From the NCBI GenBank assembly GCA_965279295.1, contig CBDIHQ010000010.1: a DNA stretch of 64,000 nucleotides. One strand, given 5' to 3'. Of this stretch, positions 1 to 8,476 are shown in pieces. The notes beneath the pieces are model-generated. The model saw only the letters and a list, made by a program, of their open reading frames with translations. It had not been told where the DNA came from and did no database searches. Within the stretch, counting starts at the first letter, position 1. The number at the start of each line of letters is the position of its first letter. The DNA is from Aquabacter sp965279295. GTDB lineage: Bacteria; Pseudomonadota; Alphaproteobacteria; Rhizobiales; Xanthobacteraceae. Made by a program: the position numbers and the translations under genes.

Positions 1-1146
1 GCGCTGGGTCAGGGCTTCGAGGGCGAAGTCGAGCGGTTGGAACACTGCGCCGGCGCGCTCGGCGGCGGTGGCCCGGACCAGAGTGGCGTGGCCGCCATGG
101 GGGCGAAGCGCGGCCCGGACGTCCTGCGCATGGGCCGCCTCGCCGGGCATCAGCAGCCAGACGAGCCCGCCGGCCCAGTCGCAGTATGCCTCGGCGTCCA
201 GTGCCTGGCTCAGGCTGTCGGCCAGTGGTGGCCCCGCCATGGGCGCGGTGGAGATCCGCCACACGGCCCGTTCACCCGTTCCGGCAAAAGGTTGAACGTC
301 TCGCACCATGGCCCAGAACGCGCGGGAGGCCGGATCTTCCAGCACCTCGACGGCACCAAACGGGGTCATCACGGTAATCAGCATGGCCCGCCGCGCCCGC
401 ACCGAAGGCTCGACGCCCTCCAGACGGAAGGCGACGACCGAAGCATCGGCGGGAACTTCATCGCGACGCCGCGACACCGAGGCGGGCAGCATCGCCGCGC
501 CCGATACTTCGCAGGACGAGCCCATGGCCGCACTCATCGCCCGCGCGGCGGCAACCGGGCCAAGGCCGAAGACCAGTAGGGTTTCCTCGCTTGCCGGGCG
601 CGGCAGCACCTTGAGCGTCACCTCGCTCAGCACCGCCAATGTACCGTGAGAGCCCGCAAGCATGCGGGGCAGGTCATAGCCGGTGACATTCTTCACCACC
701 CGGCCGCCGGACTTGAACACCTCGCCCCGCCCCGACACGGCCCGGATGCCCAGCGCATGGTCACGGGTGGCGCCATGGCTGAGGCGGCGGGGACCGGAGA
801 GGTTGCAGGCGAAAGCACCGCCGATGCTCCCGGCGCCCGGCATGGTGCCGTACAGCGGGCCGAAATCCATCGGCTCGAATGCGAGCATCTGGCTGTTTTC
901 GCCCAGAAGCGCCTCGATTTCCGCAATGGGCGTTCCCACTCGAGCGGAAAGCACCAGTTCTTCCGGCTCGTAAAGGGTGACGCCGGTGAGCGCGGAGACG
1001 TCGAGGGTGCGGTCGGTCTGGCTGGCGCGGCCGAAGCCACGCTTGGAGCCACGGCCCATCACATCCAGCGTTGCCCCCTCAGCAAGGGCTGACGTGACCG
1101 CCTCGGCGATCTCGATTTCATGGCGCGGGCGAACAATATCGGTCAC
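1..1146 (-). CDS. glcE: Glycolate oxidase FAD-binding subunit GlcE (3' end beyond window)
   Basis: Reading the minus strand from a GTG at 1146 gives 382 codons without a stop up to the window edge. The translation begins VTDIVRPRHEIEIAEAV and carries FAD_binding_4 features: the MGRGSKRGFG loop near residue 30, a PGAGSIGGAFACN stretch and GGRVVKNVTGYDLPRML, which is typical of GlcE. GGAG lies 7 nt before the GTG, which decides the start. GlcE works with GlcD and the iron-sulfur subunit GlcF to oxidise glycolate to glyoxylate at the membrane. glcD lies 142 bp upstream on the same strand. glcF is not in the window and would be expected further left. The family assignment is secure. The end of the protein is not visible. 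Confidence 0.9.
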   Translation of the reverse strand, partial: MTDIVRPRHEIEIAEAVTSALAEGATLDVMGRGSKRGFGRASQTDRTLDVSALTGVTLYEPEELVLSARVGTPIAEIEALLGENSQMLAFEPMDFGPLYGTMPGAGSIGGAFACNLSGPRRLSHGATRDHALGIRAVSGRGEVFKSGGRVVKNVTGYDLPRMLAGSHGTLAVLSEVTLKVLPRPASEETLLVFGLGPVAAARAMSAAMGSSCEVSGAAMLPASVSRRRDEVPADASVVAFRLEGVEPSVRARRAMLITVMTPFGAVEVLEDPASRAFWAMVRDVQPFAGTGERAVWRISTAPMAGPPLADSLSQALDAEAYCDWAGGLVWLLMPGEAAHAQDVRAALRPHGGHATLVRATAAERAGAVFQPLDFALEALTQR

Positions 1147-1208
1147 GCGGCAACTCCCATGGCCCGGCGCACGCGCGCGCGTCTGGAGCCCGGTTGGAAT
1201 CCGAAGCC

Positions 1209-1226
1209 GTCATGCCCGGGCATGAC
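1209..1226. repeat. 18-bp perfect palindrome between glcD and glcE
   Basis: GTCATGCCCGGGCATGAC reads identically on both strands. It lies in the 142-bp glcD-glcE gap, flanked by AAGCC and CGCGATT. Short palindromes of this kind recur in intergenic DNA of several alphaproteobacteria, so a dispersed repeat is the likeliest reading. A transcript-processing hairpin within the glc operon is possible. It has no U-tract, so it is not an obvious terminator. Confidence 0.5.
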
Positions 1227-1288
1227 CGCGATTAAGGGCGTATTCGCTGGGTCGCGCACAAATGCGATCTGCTCGGGGTTCATGACGC

Positions 1289-2782
1289 TCAGAACCGGGG
1301 AAGTTCGGGGAACGGCAATTGCCCGCCGCTGACGTGCATGCGCCCAAGCTCCGCGCACCGACGAAGCGTCGGGAAGACCTTGCCGGGATTGAGCAAGCCC
1401 TGGTCGTCGAACGCGCATTTCAGCCGCAACTGCTGGTCGAGGTCGACCTCGTTGAACATCACCGGCATGAGGTCGCGCTTCTCGACGCCCACGCCGTGTT
1501 CGCCGGTGAGCACACCGCCCACCTCGACGCAGAGGCGCAGGATTTCCGAGCCGAAGGCTTCCGCCTTGTCCATCTCGCCCGGCTGGTTGGCGTCATAGAG
1601 AATGAGCGGGTGCAGGTTGCCATCGCCGGCATGGAACACATTGGCGACGCGCAGGCCGTATTTTGCCGACATCTCGCGCATGCGTGACAGCACGAGGGGA
1701 AGCTGCTTGCGGGGAATCGTCCCGTCCATGCAGAGATAATCAGGGGAAAGGCGCCCCACCGCAGGGAATGCCGCTTTTCGCCCGGCCCAGAAGCCGAGCC
1801 GCTCCTCCTCGCTGGTGGAAACCCGCAAGGTCGAGGCGTGGCAGGCTTGCGCGATCCGCGTCACCTCCTGGAGGAGGTGCACGCATTCCGCTTCCGGTCC
1901 GTCCAACTCGACGATCAGCAGCGCCTCCACGTCGAGCGGATAGCCGACGCGCACGAACGCCTCTGCGGCGGCGATGGCGTCGCGGTCCATCATCTCGATG
2001 CCGGCGGGGATGATGCCGGCGCCAATGATCTTGGCGACGCAATCCCCCGCATCCTCGGAGGTGGGAAAGCCCACCAGCACCGCCTGGGCGACATCGGGCT
2101 TCTTGAGCAGGCGCACCGTCACCTCGGTGACGACACCCAGCAGGCCCTCGGAGCCGACGATGACCGCGAGCAGGTCGAGCCCGCCAGCATCTTGATGCTT
2201 GCCGCCGAGCCGCACCACATCGCCATTGATGAGCACCATCTCCACACCAAGCACGTTGTTCGTGGTGAGACCGTATTTCAGGCAATGCACGCCGCCGGAA
2301 TTCTCTCCCACATTGCCGCCGATGGTGCAGGCGATCTGCGAGGAGGGGTCGGGCGCATAATAGAAGCCCTCGTGCTCCACCGCGCGGGTGATGCCGAGAT
2401 TGGTCACGCCCGGCTGCACCACGGCGCAGCGGTTTGCAAAATCGATCTCCAGCACTTTGTTGAACTTGCCCATGGCGAGCAGCACGCCATCCTCAAGCGG
2501 CAGGGCACCGCCCGAGAGCGAGGTTCCCGCCCCGCGCGGCACCACGCGGATGCCGTTGTCATGGCAATATTTCAGGACCCGCCGCACCTGATCGAGCGTC
2601 TCCGGCAGCACCACCACGAGAGGCATTTGCTTGTAGGCGGTCACACCATCCGATTCGTATGGCTTCATCTCCCGCTCATGGGAGATCACGCCCTCACCGG
2701 GGACGATGGCGTTAAGATCGGCGATGATCTGCGCGCGCTTGGCAAGCACGTCTTGATCGGGTGCCGGAAGCCTGAGGCTCAT
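1289..2782 (-). CDS. glcD: Glycolate oxidase subunit GlcD (FAD-linked oxidase)
   Basis: The 497-residue protein is the catalytic FAD subunit of glycolate oxidase, oxidising glycolate or related 2-hydroxyacids. The N-terminal FAD_binding_4 domain contains PRGAGTSLSGGA (about residues 83-94) and IGGNVGENSGGVHCLKYG. The C-terminal FAD-oxidase domain contains HAGDGNLHP and TGEHGVGVEKRDLM. I place the start at ATG 2782 because AAGGA lies 7 nt upstream. The frame stays open upstream to about 2836 but without a better site. The gene is followed by glcE on the same strand and is divergent from a LysR regulator, the usual arrangement for substrate-induced glycolate catabolism. D-lactate dehydrogenase paralogs share the fold, but the adjacent glcE favours glycolate. 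Confidence 0.9.
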   Translation of the reverse strand: MSLRLPAPDQDVLAKRAQIIADLNAIVPGEGVISHEREMKPYESDGVTAYKQMPLVVVLPETLDQVRRVLKYCHDNGIRVVPRGAGTSLSGGALPLEDGVLLAMGKFNKVLEIDFANRCAVVQPGVTNLGITRAVEHEGFYYAPDPSSQIACTIGGNVGENSGGVHCLKYGLTTNNVLGVEMVLINGDVVRLGGKHQDAGGLDLLAVIVGSEGLLGVVTEVTVRLLKKPDVAQAVLVGFPTSEDAGDCVAKIIGAGIIPAGIEMMDRDAIAAAEAFVRVGYPLDVEALLIVELDGPEAECVHLLQEVTRIAQACHASTLRVSTSEEERLGFWAGRKAAFPAVGRLSPDYLCMDGTIPRKQLPLVLSRMREMSAKYGLRVANVFHAGDGNLHPLILYDANQPGEMDKAEAFGSEILRLCVEVGGVLTGEHGVGVEKRDLMPVMFNEVDLDQQLRLKCAFDDQGLLNPGKVFPTLRRCAELGRMHVSGGQLPFPELPRF

Positions 2783-2827
2783 TGCGGCGTCCTTGAACTG
2801 TTTTGGGTCGTTTCCGTTGTGACGGAC

Positions 2828-2854
2828 TATAATCATTCCACCCTTGAAAAGGGT
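2828..2854 (+). promoter_or_regulatory. Candidate -10 box and palindromic operator between glcD and lysR
   Basis: A consensus TATAAT lies at 2828-2833 in the + orientation. It is followed directly by a perfect inverted repeat ACCCTT-GAA-AAGGGT (2840-2854). Both sit in the 177-bp region separating the divergent glcD and lysR starts, where LysR-type regulators usually bind. The -35 match is poor, so the promoter call is tentative. Confidence 0.35.
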
Positions 2855-2959
2855 CGCGGATTATTTCCCATTCGGCTAAAAATCATCCCGATTATGGAAA
2901 CAATCCGCCGCGATCCTCCCCGCTCCTCGGCCCGCCGCACCACGGGGGAGACGCGCCCC

Positions 2960-3895
2960 ATGCTCGGAAACCTTGGGGATCTCGAAATCTTCTCCCGCAT
3001 CGTCACCGCCGGCAGCCTCTCTGCGGCGGGACGGGAACTCGGCCTGTCGCCGCCCGTGGTCTCGAAGCGGGTGCAGCGGCTGGAGGAGCGCCTCGGCGCC
3101 CGGCTGTTCCAGCGGACCACCCGGAAAGTCACCCTTACCGAAGCCGGCCAGGGCTTTTATGAGCGGGTGGTCTCGATCCTTTCCTCCATCGAAGAGGCGG
3201 AAAGCCAGCTTTCGCGCCGCTCCTCGGAGGCGCGCGGCCTGCTGCGAGTGGCGGCACCGACTTCGTTCGGTCGGCTGCATATCGCCCCGCATGTTGGCCC
3301 GCTTCTGGCGGCCAATCCCGACCTGACCGTCGACCTCGAACTCTCCGACGCCTTCGTCGATATCGTCGGCGAAGGGTTCGATATTGCCGTGCGCATCGCC
3401 GACCTTTCCGATTCGAGCCTGGTGGCGCGGCGGCTGGCGCCGGTGCACCGGGTGCTGTGCGCGACGCCGGATTATCTCGCCGCCCTTGGCGAGCCCCAGA
3501 CCTTCGCAGACCTCGCAGGCCATCGCCTGCTCGCGACCCACAGCCAGGACCCCTGGCGGCTTGAAGGACCGGATGGCCCGGTGACGCAACGGGTGCACAG
3601 CGCGCTCCGCACCAATTCCAACGAGGTTGTGCGCGCCGCCGTACTCGCGGGTGTCGGCATCGCGCTGCGTTCCACCTGGGATGTGGGGCCGGAGCTGCGC
3701 ACCGGCGCGCTCAAGGTGGTGTTGCCGGCATTCCATGCCTCAAGCCGGGTCGGCGTGTTCGCGGTCTATCCCTCGCGACGGTTCCTGCCGCAGAAGGTGC
3801 GCGTCTTCATCGACCATCTCGCCGCGCTCTACGGCTCGGTTCCGCCGTGGGACGAGGGGCTTTCCAGCATCCTCTCCCCCGCTCTGGCGGCGTAG
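2960..3895 (+). CDS. LysR-family transcriptional regulator
   Basis: The protein has 311 residues from ATG 2960, which has GGGGAG 9 nt upstream. An ATG at 2894 would add 22 residues of low-complexity Arg/Ser sequence and is less likely. The winged HTH occupies residues 1-60 (LEIFSRIVTAGSLSAAGREL, then SPPVVSKRVQRLEERLGARL). A LysR substrate-binding domain follows (RIADLSDSSLVARRLAP, then SNEVVRAAVLAGVGIAL), of the CrgA-like subgroup. It is divergent from glcD-glcE and is therefore the likely regulator of glycolate oxidase. That link is inferred from position only. Confidence 0.85.
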   Translation: MLGNLGDLEIFSRIVTAGSLSAAGRELGLSPPVVSKRVQRLEERLGARLFQRTTRKVTLTEAGQGFYERVVSILSSIEEAESQLSRRSSEARGLLRVAAPTSFGRLHIAPHVGPLLAANPDLTVDLELSDAFVDIVGEGFDIAVRIADLSDSSLVARRLAPVHRVLCATPDYLAALGEPQTFADLAGHRLLATHSQDPWRLEGPDGPVTQRVHSALRTNSNEVVRAAVLAGVGIALRSTWDVGPELRTGALKVVLPAFHASSRVGVFAVYPSRRFLPQKVRVFIDHLAALYGSVPPWDEGLSSILSPALAA

Positions 3896-3981
3896 CTCGT
3901 CCGAACGCTATGCGCAAATCGGGTTGGTCGGGGCGCACGCCTGTGTTGCATAAGCAGGGCTGACCTTATTCGCCCCAGGCC

Positions 3982-4692
3982 ATGGACGATATTTCCATCT
4001 CCCGCCCCCGTTTCACCCGTGCTGGCTTCCTGGAAGGCGCGCGCGTCATGGTGCCCATGATGCCGGGCATGTGCCTGTTCGGCCTCGCCTTCGGGGCGGC
4101 GGCGGCGCAGAAGGGCTTCTCCATGCCCGAGGTCGCGCTTTCCAGCGGCCTTGTGTTCGCCGGCCTCGCGCAGATGATCGCCCTTGAAGGCTGGACCACG
4201 AACTGGACCACCGGCGGCCTGTTCGCGCTCGCCATCCTCACCTTCACGGTGAACATGCGCCATCTGCTCATGGCGGCGTCGATGCGCCCGTGGCTTGGGG
4301 AACTGCCGCCCTGGAAGTCCTATCCCACGCTGTTTTTCCTCGCCGACAACAATTGGGCGGCGACCATGCGATATTACACGCAAGGTGGGCGTGACGTCGG
4401 CTTCTTCGTCGGCTCTGGCGCCTTCACCTGGACCATGTGGGTGCTCTCCTCCGCCGCCGGTCAAGTGGTGGGTGGCGGCCTGCCGGACCCAAAGGCGGTG
4501 GGCATCGACCTCGTGGTGCCCTCCTTCTTCATCGCCATGCTGGTGCCCAATTGGCACGGCCGGCGCGAACTGGTGGGTTGGGGAGTGGCGGCCATCGTCT
4601 CGGTGAGCGCCTCGTTCCTGCTTCCCGGCTGGTGGTTCATCTTCATGGGGGCGCTCGCGGGCGCGGTCGCGGGCGGCTTCACCGATGACTAG
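3982..4692 (+). CDS. azlC: AzlC-family amino-acid exporter, large subunit
   Basis: This is a 236-residue polytopic inner-membrane protein. The N-terminal segment RAGFLEGARVMVPMMPGMCLFG, the FAGLAQMIALEGW region and VNMRHLLMAASM are diagnostic of AzlC. AzlC with AzlD forms a branched-chain amino-acid exporter (the YgaZH/BrnFE type). The azlD start overlaps the end of this gene by 8 nt, so the two are translationally coupled. The substrate cannot be told from sequence. Confidence 0.88.
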   Translation: MDDISISRPRFTRAGFLEGARVMVPMMPGMCLFGLAFGAAAAQKGFSMPEVALSSGLVFAGLAQMIALEGWTTNWTTGGLFALAILTFTVNMRHLLMAASMRPWLGELPPWKSYPTLFFLADNNWAATMRYYTQGGRDVGFFVGSGAFTWTMWVLSSAAGQVVGGGLPDPKAVGIDLVVPSFFIAMLVPNWHGRRELVGWGVAAIVSVSASFLLPGWWFIFMGALAGAVAGGFTDD

Positions 4693-4993
4693 CGTCGATC
4701 CAGGAACACTGCTGGGCATCGCGGTGATGGCGCTTGCCACCATCTTCAACCGCACCGCCGGCTTCATGGTGATGCGCTTCATCCCGCTGACGCCGCGTGT
4801 CCGCAAAATCCTGGAATGCCTGCCGGGCGCGGTGCTCATCGCCATCATTGCGCCCACCGCAGCCCATGGCGACCTTGCGGTCGCGGCGGGCCTCACGGCG
4901 GCACTGATCGCGGCAAAGCTCCTGAAGAGCGATTTCTTCGCGGTCTTGGCTGGCGTGGCGATGGCAGCCGGCATGCGCTATTTCGGCTACTGA
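4685..4993 (+). CDS. azlD: AzlD-family exporter, small subunit
   Basis: The product is a 102-residue membrane protein with about three to four predicted membrane segments. The family motif region RTAGFMVMRFIPLTPRVRKI is near residue 23, followed by LECLPGAVLIAIIAP. The length is standard for AzlD. It overlaps azlC by 8 nt and completes the two-subunit amino-acid exporter. It ends 3 bp from the convergent DUF3592 gene. Confidence 0.88.
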   Translation: MTSVDPGTLLGIAVMALATIFNRTAGFMVMRFIPLTPRVRKILECLPGAVLIAIIAPTAAHGDLAVAAGLTAALIAAKLLKSDFFAVLAGVAMAAGMRYFGY

Positions 4994-4996
4994 TTT

Positions 4997-5443
4997 TCAC
5001 AACAACCGCCGCAGCCCCAGAAACACCAGGCAGGACAGCGACAAAACGAGGCCTGCCCAGCCGAACGCGCGCGGCGGCGGCGCAAGGTCGAGCGCCACAT
5101 CCTCTGACAAGGCCGGGTTGACCTTCACATCCACCCGCTGCGCCGTCGACAGGCACGCCTGTAAACGGACGGCGTCGGGCCACAGGAATACCGGCCAATC
5201 CAGCAGGCGGATGCGCCCCGCCTCATAGGCCCGGCCGTCAGCCGCATAGCGATAGCGCAGGCCTCCTCCAAGGGCGCCCCACCTGCGGAAGCGGGGCGCC
5301 CGCGTTACCTCGCCCTGCACCGTCCGCCAGCCGGCGATCCTCAACGCCTTCGCCCGTGCGCCGAAGGCGATCACGGCAAACACCAGCCCCGCCACCACGC
5401 CCACGGACGCGAGATAAGCGACGATGCGGACGACGATCTCCAT
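4997..5443 (-). CDS. DUF3592 family membrane protein
   Basis: The 148-residue protein has a hydrophobic segment near residues 5-27, a soluble middle and a C-terminal membrane segment ending LRRLL. The central pattern GWRTVQGEVTRAPRFR, then LRYRYAADGRAYEAGRI and VKVNPALSEDVAL is characteristic of DUF3592. Its function is unknown. The ATG at 5443 is chosen because GAGG lies 8 nt upstream. The frame continues to 5500 without a ribosome-binding site. It is convergent with azlD and divergent from the MarR gene. Confidence 0.75.
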   Translation of the reverse strand: MEIVVRIVAYLASVGVVAGLVFAVIAFGARAKALRIAGWRTVQGEVTRAPRFRRWGALGGGLRYRYAADGRAYEAGRIRLLDWPVFLWPDAVRLQACLSTAQRVDVKVNPALSEDVALDLAPPPRAFGWAGLVLSLSCLVFLGLRRLL

Positions 5444-5530
5444 CTTCAAACCTCGTGCGAATACGCAGAGACGTTCGCGCCGACAAAGGGCGGACGTCAA
5501 GGAACGCGGCGCCGCATGATATAGTTTGCA

Positions 5531-5556
5531 AGGAAACCATTTGCATATAGTTTCCT
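5531..5556. promoter_or_regulatory. Inverted repeat upstream of marR, candidate MarR operator
   Basis: AGGAAAC (5531-5537) and GTTTCCT (5550-5556) form perfect 7-nt arms around an AT-rich 12-nt spacer. The second arm ends 20 nt before the MarR start codon. ATAGTTT also occurs twice here (5521 and 5547). MarR proteins bind such palindromes and commonly autoregulate. Confidence 0.45.
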
Positions 5557-5576
5557 AATCAATCAATGAGGTCGTG

Positions 5577-6038
5577 ATGCTCGAACCCGCCGACACCAGC
5601 CCTCTGGAAGCCCATCTCGGCTATTGGCTGCGCTTTGTTTCCAACCAAGTGTCCCACGCCTTCGCCCTGCGGCTACTGGCGCGCGACACCACGGTCGCGG
5701 AATGGGTGGTCATGCGCGACCTCTTCGACCACGATGCCTCCGCCCCCAGCGACATCGCCGCACGCCTCGGCCTGACGCGGGGCGCCATCACCAAGCTGGC
5801 CGACCGGCTGCTGGCGAAGCACCTCGTGACCCGGACCGCAACGGAAGGCGACCGGCGGTTCCAGTCGCTTGCCCTGACGCCGAAGGGGCGCACCCTAGTG
5901 CCCGACCTCTCAGCCGAGGCGGATGCCAATGACGCAGCCTTCTTCGGCCACCTCGATCCCGCGACCCGCTCCACCCTGGAGGCCGCGCTGAAGGACATCG
6001 TCCGGCGCAACGGCCTGCGGGGCGTGCCGGTCGACTGA
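5577..6038 (+). CDS. MarR-family transcriptional regulator
   Basis: The 153-residue protein matches MarR length and layout: an N-terminal dimerisation helix (LEAHLGYWLRFVSNQVSHAF), a winged HTH at residues 45-110 (SDIAARLGLTRGAITKLADR, then DRRFQSLALTPKGR) and a C-terminal helix. GTG 5574 and ATG 5577 are adjacent. GAGG at 5568 suits the ATG better (5 nt). The palindrome just upstream suggests autoregulation. The DUF1398 gene follows after 25 bp and is probably co-transcribed and part of the regulon. Confidence 0.85.
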   Translation: MLEPADTSPLEAHLGYWLRFVSNQVSHAFALRLLARDTTVAEWVVMRDLFDHDASAPSDIAARLGLTRGAITKLADRLLAKHLVTRTATEGDRRFQSLALTPKGRTLVPDLSAEADANDAAFFGHLDPATRSTLEAALKDIVRRNGLRGVPVD

Positions 6039-6063
6039 CCCCTTATTCATGCGGAGAGAAGAC

Positions 6064-6471
6064 ATGGACGCCCATGTGAAAGATGTCGTGGAGGCCTGCA
6101 CTCGGGATTCGGACGCCGAGCGCGTCACATTTGGCGAAGTGGTCGGGCGGCTCATGGATGCCGGCGTCGAGCGGTACCATGCAGACCTGCTGAGGGGGGA
6201 TAAGGTGTATTTCCTCCCCGCTGGCGCCTCCCATGCGGTGGCTGGCGACATTATCGCCGGCACGCCCGCCGAGGCGTTCTCCGCCGATGGCGTGGAGCGC
6301 GCGGTGCGGGCGATCCAGGGCGGGCACATCAAGTATAAGGAATTCTGCGAGCGCATCGCAGCTGCCGGCTGCGTCGCCTACATCGTCTCCATCGCCGGCC
6401 GGCGGGCGGTCTATTACGGACGCACCGGGGATTTCCATGTGGAGTGGTTTCCCGGCGCGAAGCCGAACTGA
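6064..6471 (+). CDS. DUF1398 family protein
   Basis: The protein has 135 residues, starting at an ATG preceded by GGAGAGAAG. The pattern RVTFGEVVGRLMDAGVERYH, then VERAVRAIQGGHIKYKEFCE and RAVYYGRTGDFHVEWFP matches the DUF1398 family (Enterobacteria YbcV-like), whose biochemical role is not established. There is no signal peptide or membrane segment. It lies 25 bp after marR in the same direction, so the two are likely one transcription unit. It ends 8 bp from a convergent MFS gene. Confidence 0.75.
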   Translation: MDAHVKDVVEACTRDSDAERVTFGEVVGRLMDAGVERYHADLLRGDKVYFLPAGASHAVAGDIIAGTPAEAFSADGVERAVRAIQGGHIKYKEFCERIAAAGCVAYIVSIAGRRAVYYGRTGDFHVEWFPGAKPN

Positions 6472-6479
6472 GGGCACCT

Positions 6480-7682
6480 CTAGCGCGAAGCGGCCGCGTG
6501 CGGCGCCTGGTTCGGCCGGCCGATGATGCTGAGCAGGATCGCTCCGAGCGTGAAGGCGGCCACCGCCAGGAACACGCCGCGCGGCGCCCCGTAGTCCATC
6601 AGCAGGCCGAACACGAACGGCGCCACCATGTTCCCAAGGCTGAAGCCCATGGTGACGATGGCGAAAACCCGCCCGAACGCGCCGGGCGGGGTCGCCGCCT
6701 TCACGATCAGGTCGCGGGACGGCAGAACCAAGCCATTGGTAAAACCGCTGACGGCGAACACCAGAAGCAAGGCGGATGGGTCGAACCGCAGCAGCGCCAC
6801 ACCGACCAGAACCAGCCCCGAAACCCCCAGCCCCACCGCCATCACCAGATCATGGCGCGGGAAGCGTTCGGCGATCCAGCCGCCCACCAGCACGCCGGCG
6901 GCCACCAAGAACAGATAGCTGGAGATCGCCGCCGCCCCGGCCAGCACCGGCACACCCCATGCACCAGCCAGCGCAACGACAGTGTAGCCTTGCACGCCCA
7001 CATTCGCCGCCGCAAGACAGGCGAAGACGAACAGGTTGCGCACCACCGCACCGGACCAGATGCGGGACGGCTCACCGGCACGCACCGGTGCCTTCGGCCC
7101 ATCCCTGCGGTCGCGCAGCAGCGGCCAGCCCGCCGCGAGAATCAGGGCAGCCACGACGCCAAGGCTTGATGCCCACATCAGCGCGCCGCGCCAGCCGAAC
7201 CAGCTCCCGAGAACGATCAGGGTCGCGGGCGCACAGGCCGCACCAAGAAAGCCGGCAAAGGTGTGTACGGAGAATGCATAGCCCAGCCGCTGGGGCGCGA
7301 TGCGATAGGCGAGAATGCCGTAGGCCGCCGGGTGGTAGGCCGTATTGGCCAGCCCGCCGACGCCGAAGGCGACCACCAGCCAGATGAAGCTCGGCGACAC
7401 TGCCGCCCCCAGCACGGAGATGCTGCCGAGCAGAAGGCCCAGGACCAGCACGCCCCGCGCGCTCCAGGCATCAGCCAGCATGCCCACCGGAACCTGCAAC
7501 AGCACCATAACCAGATTGAACGCGCCCAGCGCGAGGCCGAGCGCGGTGAAGCTGATGCCGTAATCTTCCTGGACCGCCAGAAACAGCGGAGGCAGCAGCA
7601 ACATATAAAAATGGCTAACAAAATGGGCCGTGCTCACCAGCGCGACCACGCCGGCATCACGGCGCGAACCGCGGTCAATCAA
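6480..7682 (-). CDS. MFS transporter
   Basis: This major facilitator has about 400 residues and 12 predicted membrane segments. Family marks are VGMLADAWSARGVLVLG between TM2 and TM3, an alanine-rich N-half, and SGFTNGLVLPSRDLIVKAATP in the second half. I prefer the TTG at 7682 (MIDRGSRRDAGVVALV) because AGGGA lies 9 nt upstream and TM1 follows at once. The frame is open to a TTG at 7772, which would add 30 charged residues. The substrate is unknown. It is divergent from the flavin-reductase operon, so it may serve that pathway. The 272-bp divergent region holds no recognised operator. Confidence 0.8.
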   Translation of the reverse strand: MIDRGSRRDAGVVALVSTAHFVSHFYMLLLPPLFLAVQEDYGISFTALGLALGAFNLVMVLLQVPVGMLADAWSARGVLVLGLLLGSISVLGAAVSPSFIWLVVAFGVGGLANTAYHPAAYGILAYRIAPQRLGYAFSVHTFAGFLGAACAPATLIVLGSWFGWRGALMWASSLGVVAALILAAGWPLLRDRRDGPKAPVRAGEPSRIWSGAVVRNLFVFACLAAANVGVQGYTVVALAGAWGVPVLAGAAAISSYLFLVAAGVLVGGWIAERFPRHDLVMAVGLGVSGLVLVGVALLRFDPSALLLVFAVSGFTNGLVLPSRDLIVKAATPPGAFGRVFAIVTMGFSLGNMVAPFVFGLLMDYGAPRGVFLAVAAFTLGAILLSIIGRPNQAPHAAASR

Positions 7683-7954
7683 CGTTTTTCGTCCCTGTAC
7701 GCTTCTTATCGTTCCGCCGCGCACGTAACCGCGCCTGGCGCGGATGACTTCCTCGGTCAGCTTGGACGGCAACGCAAGCGGGATATTTCCTGCACGTTAG
7801 GGAACATCTCGGGGTCGCCGGCGGCGGGCGACTGGCCTGTCGGGAAAAAGTAACTTTCCCGCATGTGGCTCACGGTCTCAGGTACCGGGGGATAAGGTGG
7901 CCTCCGAAAATAACACGCTTCGTCGCAAACAAGCTTCTTCGGAGGACGGTCGTC

Positions 7955-8476
7955 ATGGGCGTTCAGGTTCCCAAATTTCTGCCCGCGGAGCCCATGGGCT
8001 TCAGACAGGCCATGAGCCATTTCGTGACGGGCGTTGCCGTGGTCACGAGCCATGGCGCGGACGGGCCGTTTGGAATGACGGTGAATTCGCTGACCTCCGT
8101 CTCGCTCGACCCGTGCCTCTTGCTCATCTGCCTGAAGCGCGCAAGCGCCACAGGCGGCATCATCCGCAGCCGGGGTTCCTTCGTGGTCAATATCCTCGGC
8201 CACGAACAGACCGATATCGCGCTGCGCTTCTCCCGCCCGGGCCAGGACCGCTTCAAGGGCATCGACGTGCATTATGAGGAGGGCGACCTCCCGGTTCTCG
8301 GCGGCTGCCTCGCCCATCTCATCTGCGACCTGCGCACCATCCATGATGGCGGCGACCACGATATCGTGGTGGGAGAGGTGCGCGCCTTCATCCAGGACGA
8401 CGGCGAACCGCTGATGTTCGGCAAGGGCAGCTTCGGCCGCTATCTCCCGACCCCGAAGCCCACGGCGGCCGCGTGA
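7955..8476 (+). CDS. Flavin reductase-like domain protein
   Basis: The 173-residue protein starts at an ATG with GGAGG 9 nt upstream. It is a flavin reductase-like split-barrel (HpaC/ActVB type): FRQAMSHFVTGVAVVTSHG, FGMTVNSLTSVSLDPCLLLI, GSFVVNILGHEQTDIALRF and HDIVVGEVRAF. Such proteins reduce FMN or FAD with NAD(P)H and pass the reduced flavin to a partner monooxygenase. A luciferase-like monooxygenase lies at 17122-18234, a possible though distant partner. The stop overlaps the next start (GTGA), so this is the first gene of a coupled catabolic operon. Confidence 0.85.
   Translation: MGVQVPKFLPAEPMGFRQAMSHFVTGVAVVTSHGADGPFGMTVNSLTSVSLDPCLLLICLKRASATGGIIRSRGSFVVNILGHEQTDIALRFSRPGQDRFKGIDVHYEEGDLPVLGGCLAHLICDLRTIHDGGDHDIVVGEVRAFIQDDGEPLMFGKGSFGRYLPTPKPTAAA

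Noticed and set aside
1838..3895. A 685-codon + strand open frame
   Set aside because: Its first 1.1 kb is antisense to glcD and has no family features. Only the last 312 codons, from ATG 2960, are the LysR regulator.
3829..4974. A 381-codon minus-strand frame opposite azlCD
   Set aside because: His/Arg/Gly-rich composition typical of a high-GC antisense shadow. azlC and azlD on the + strand are unmistakable.
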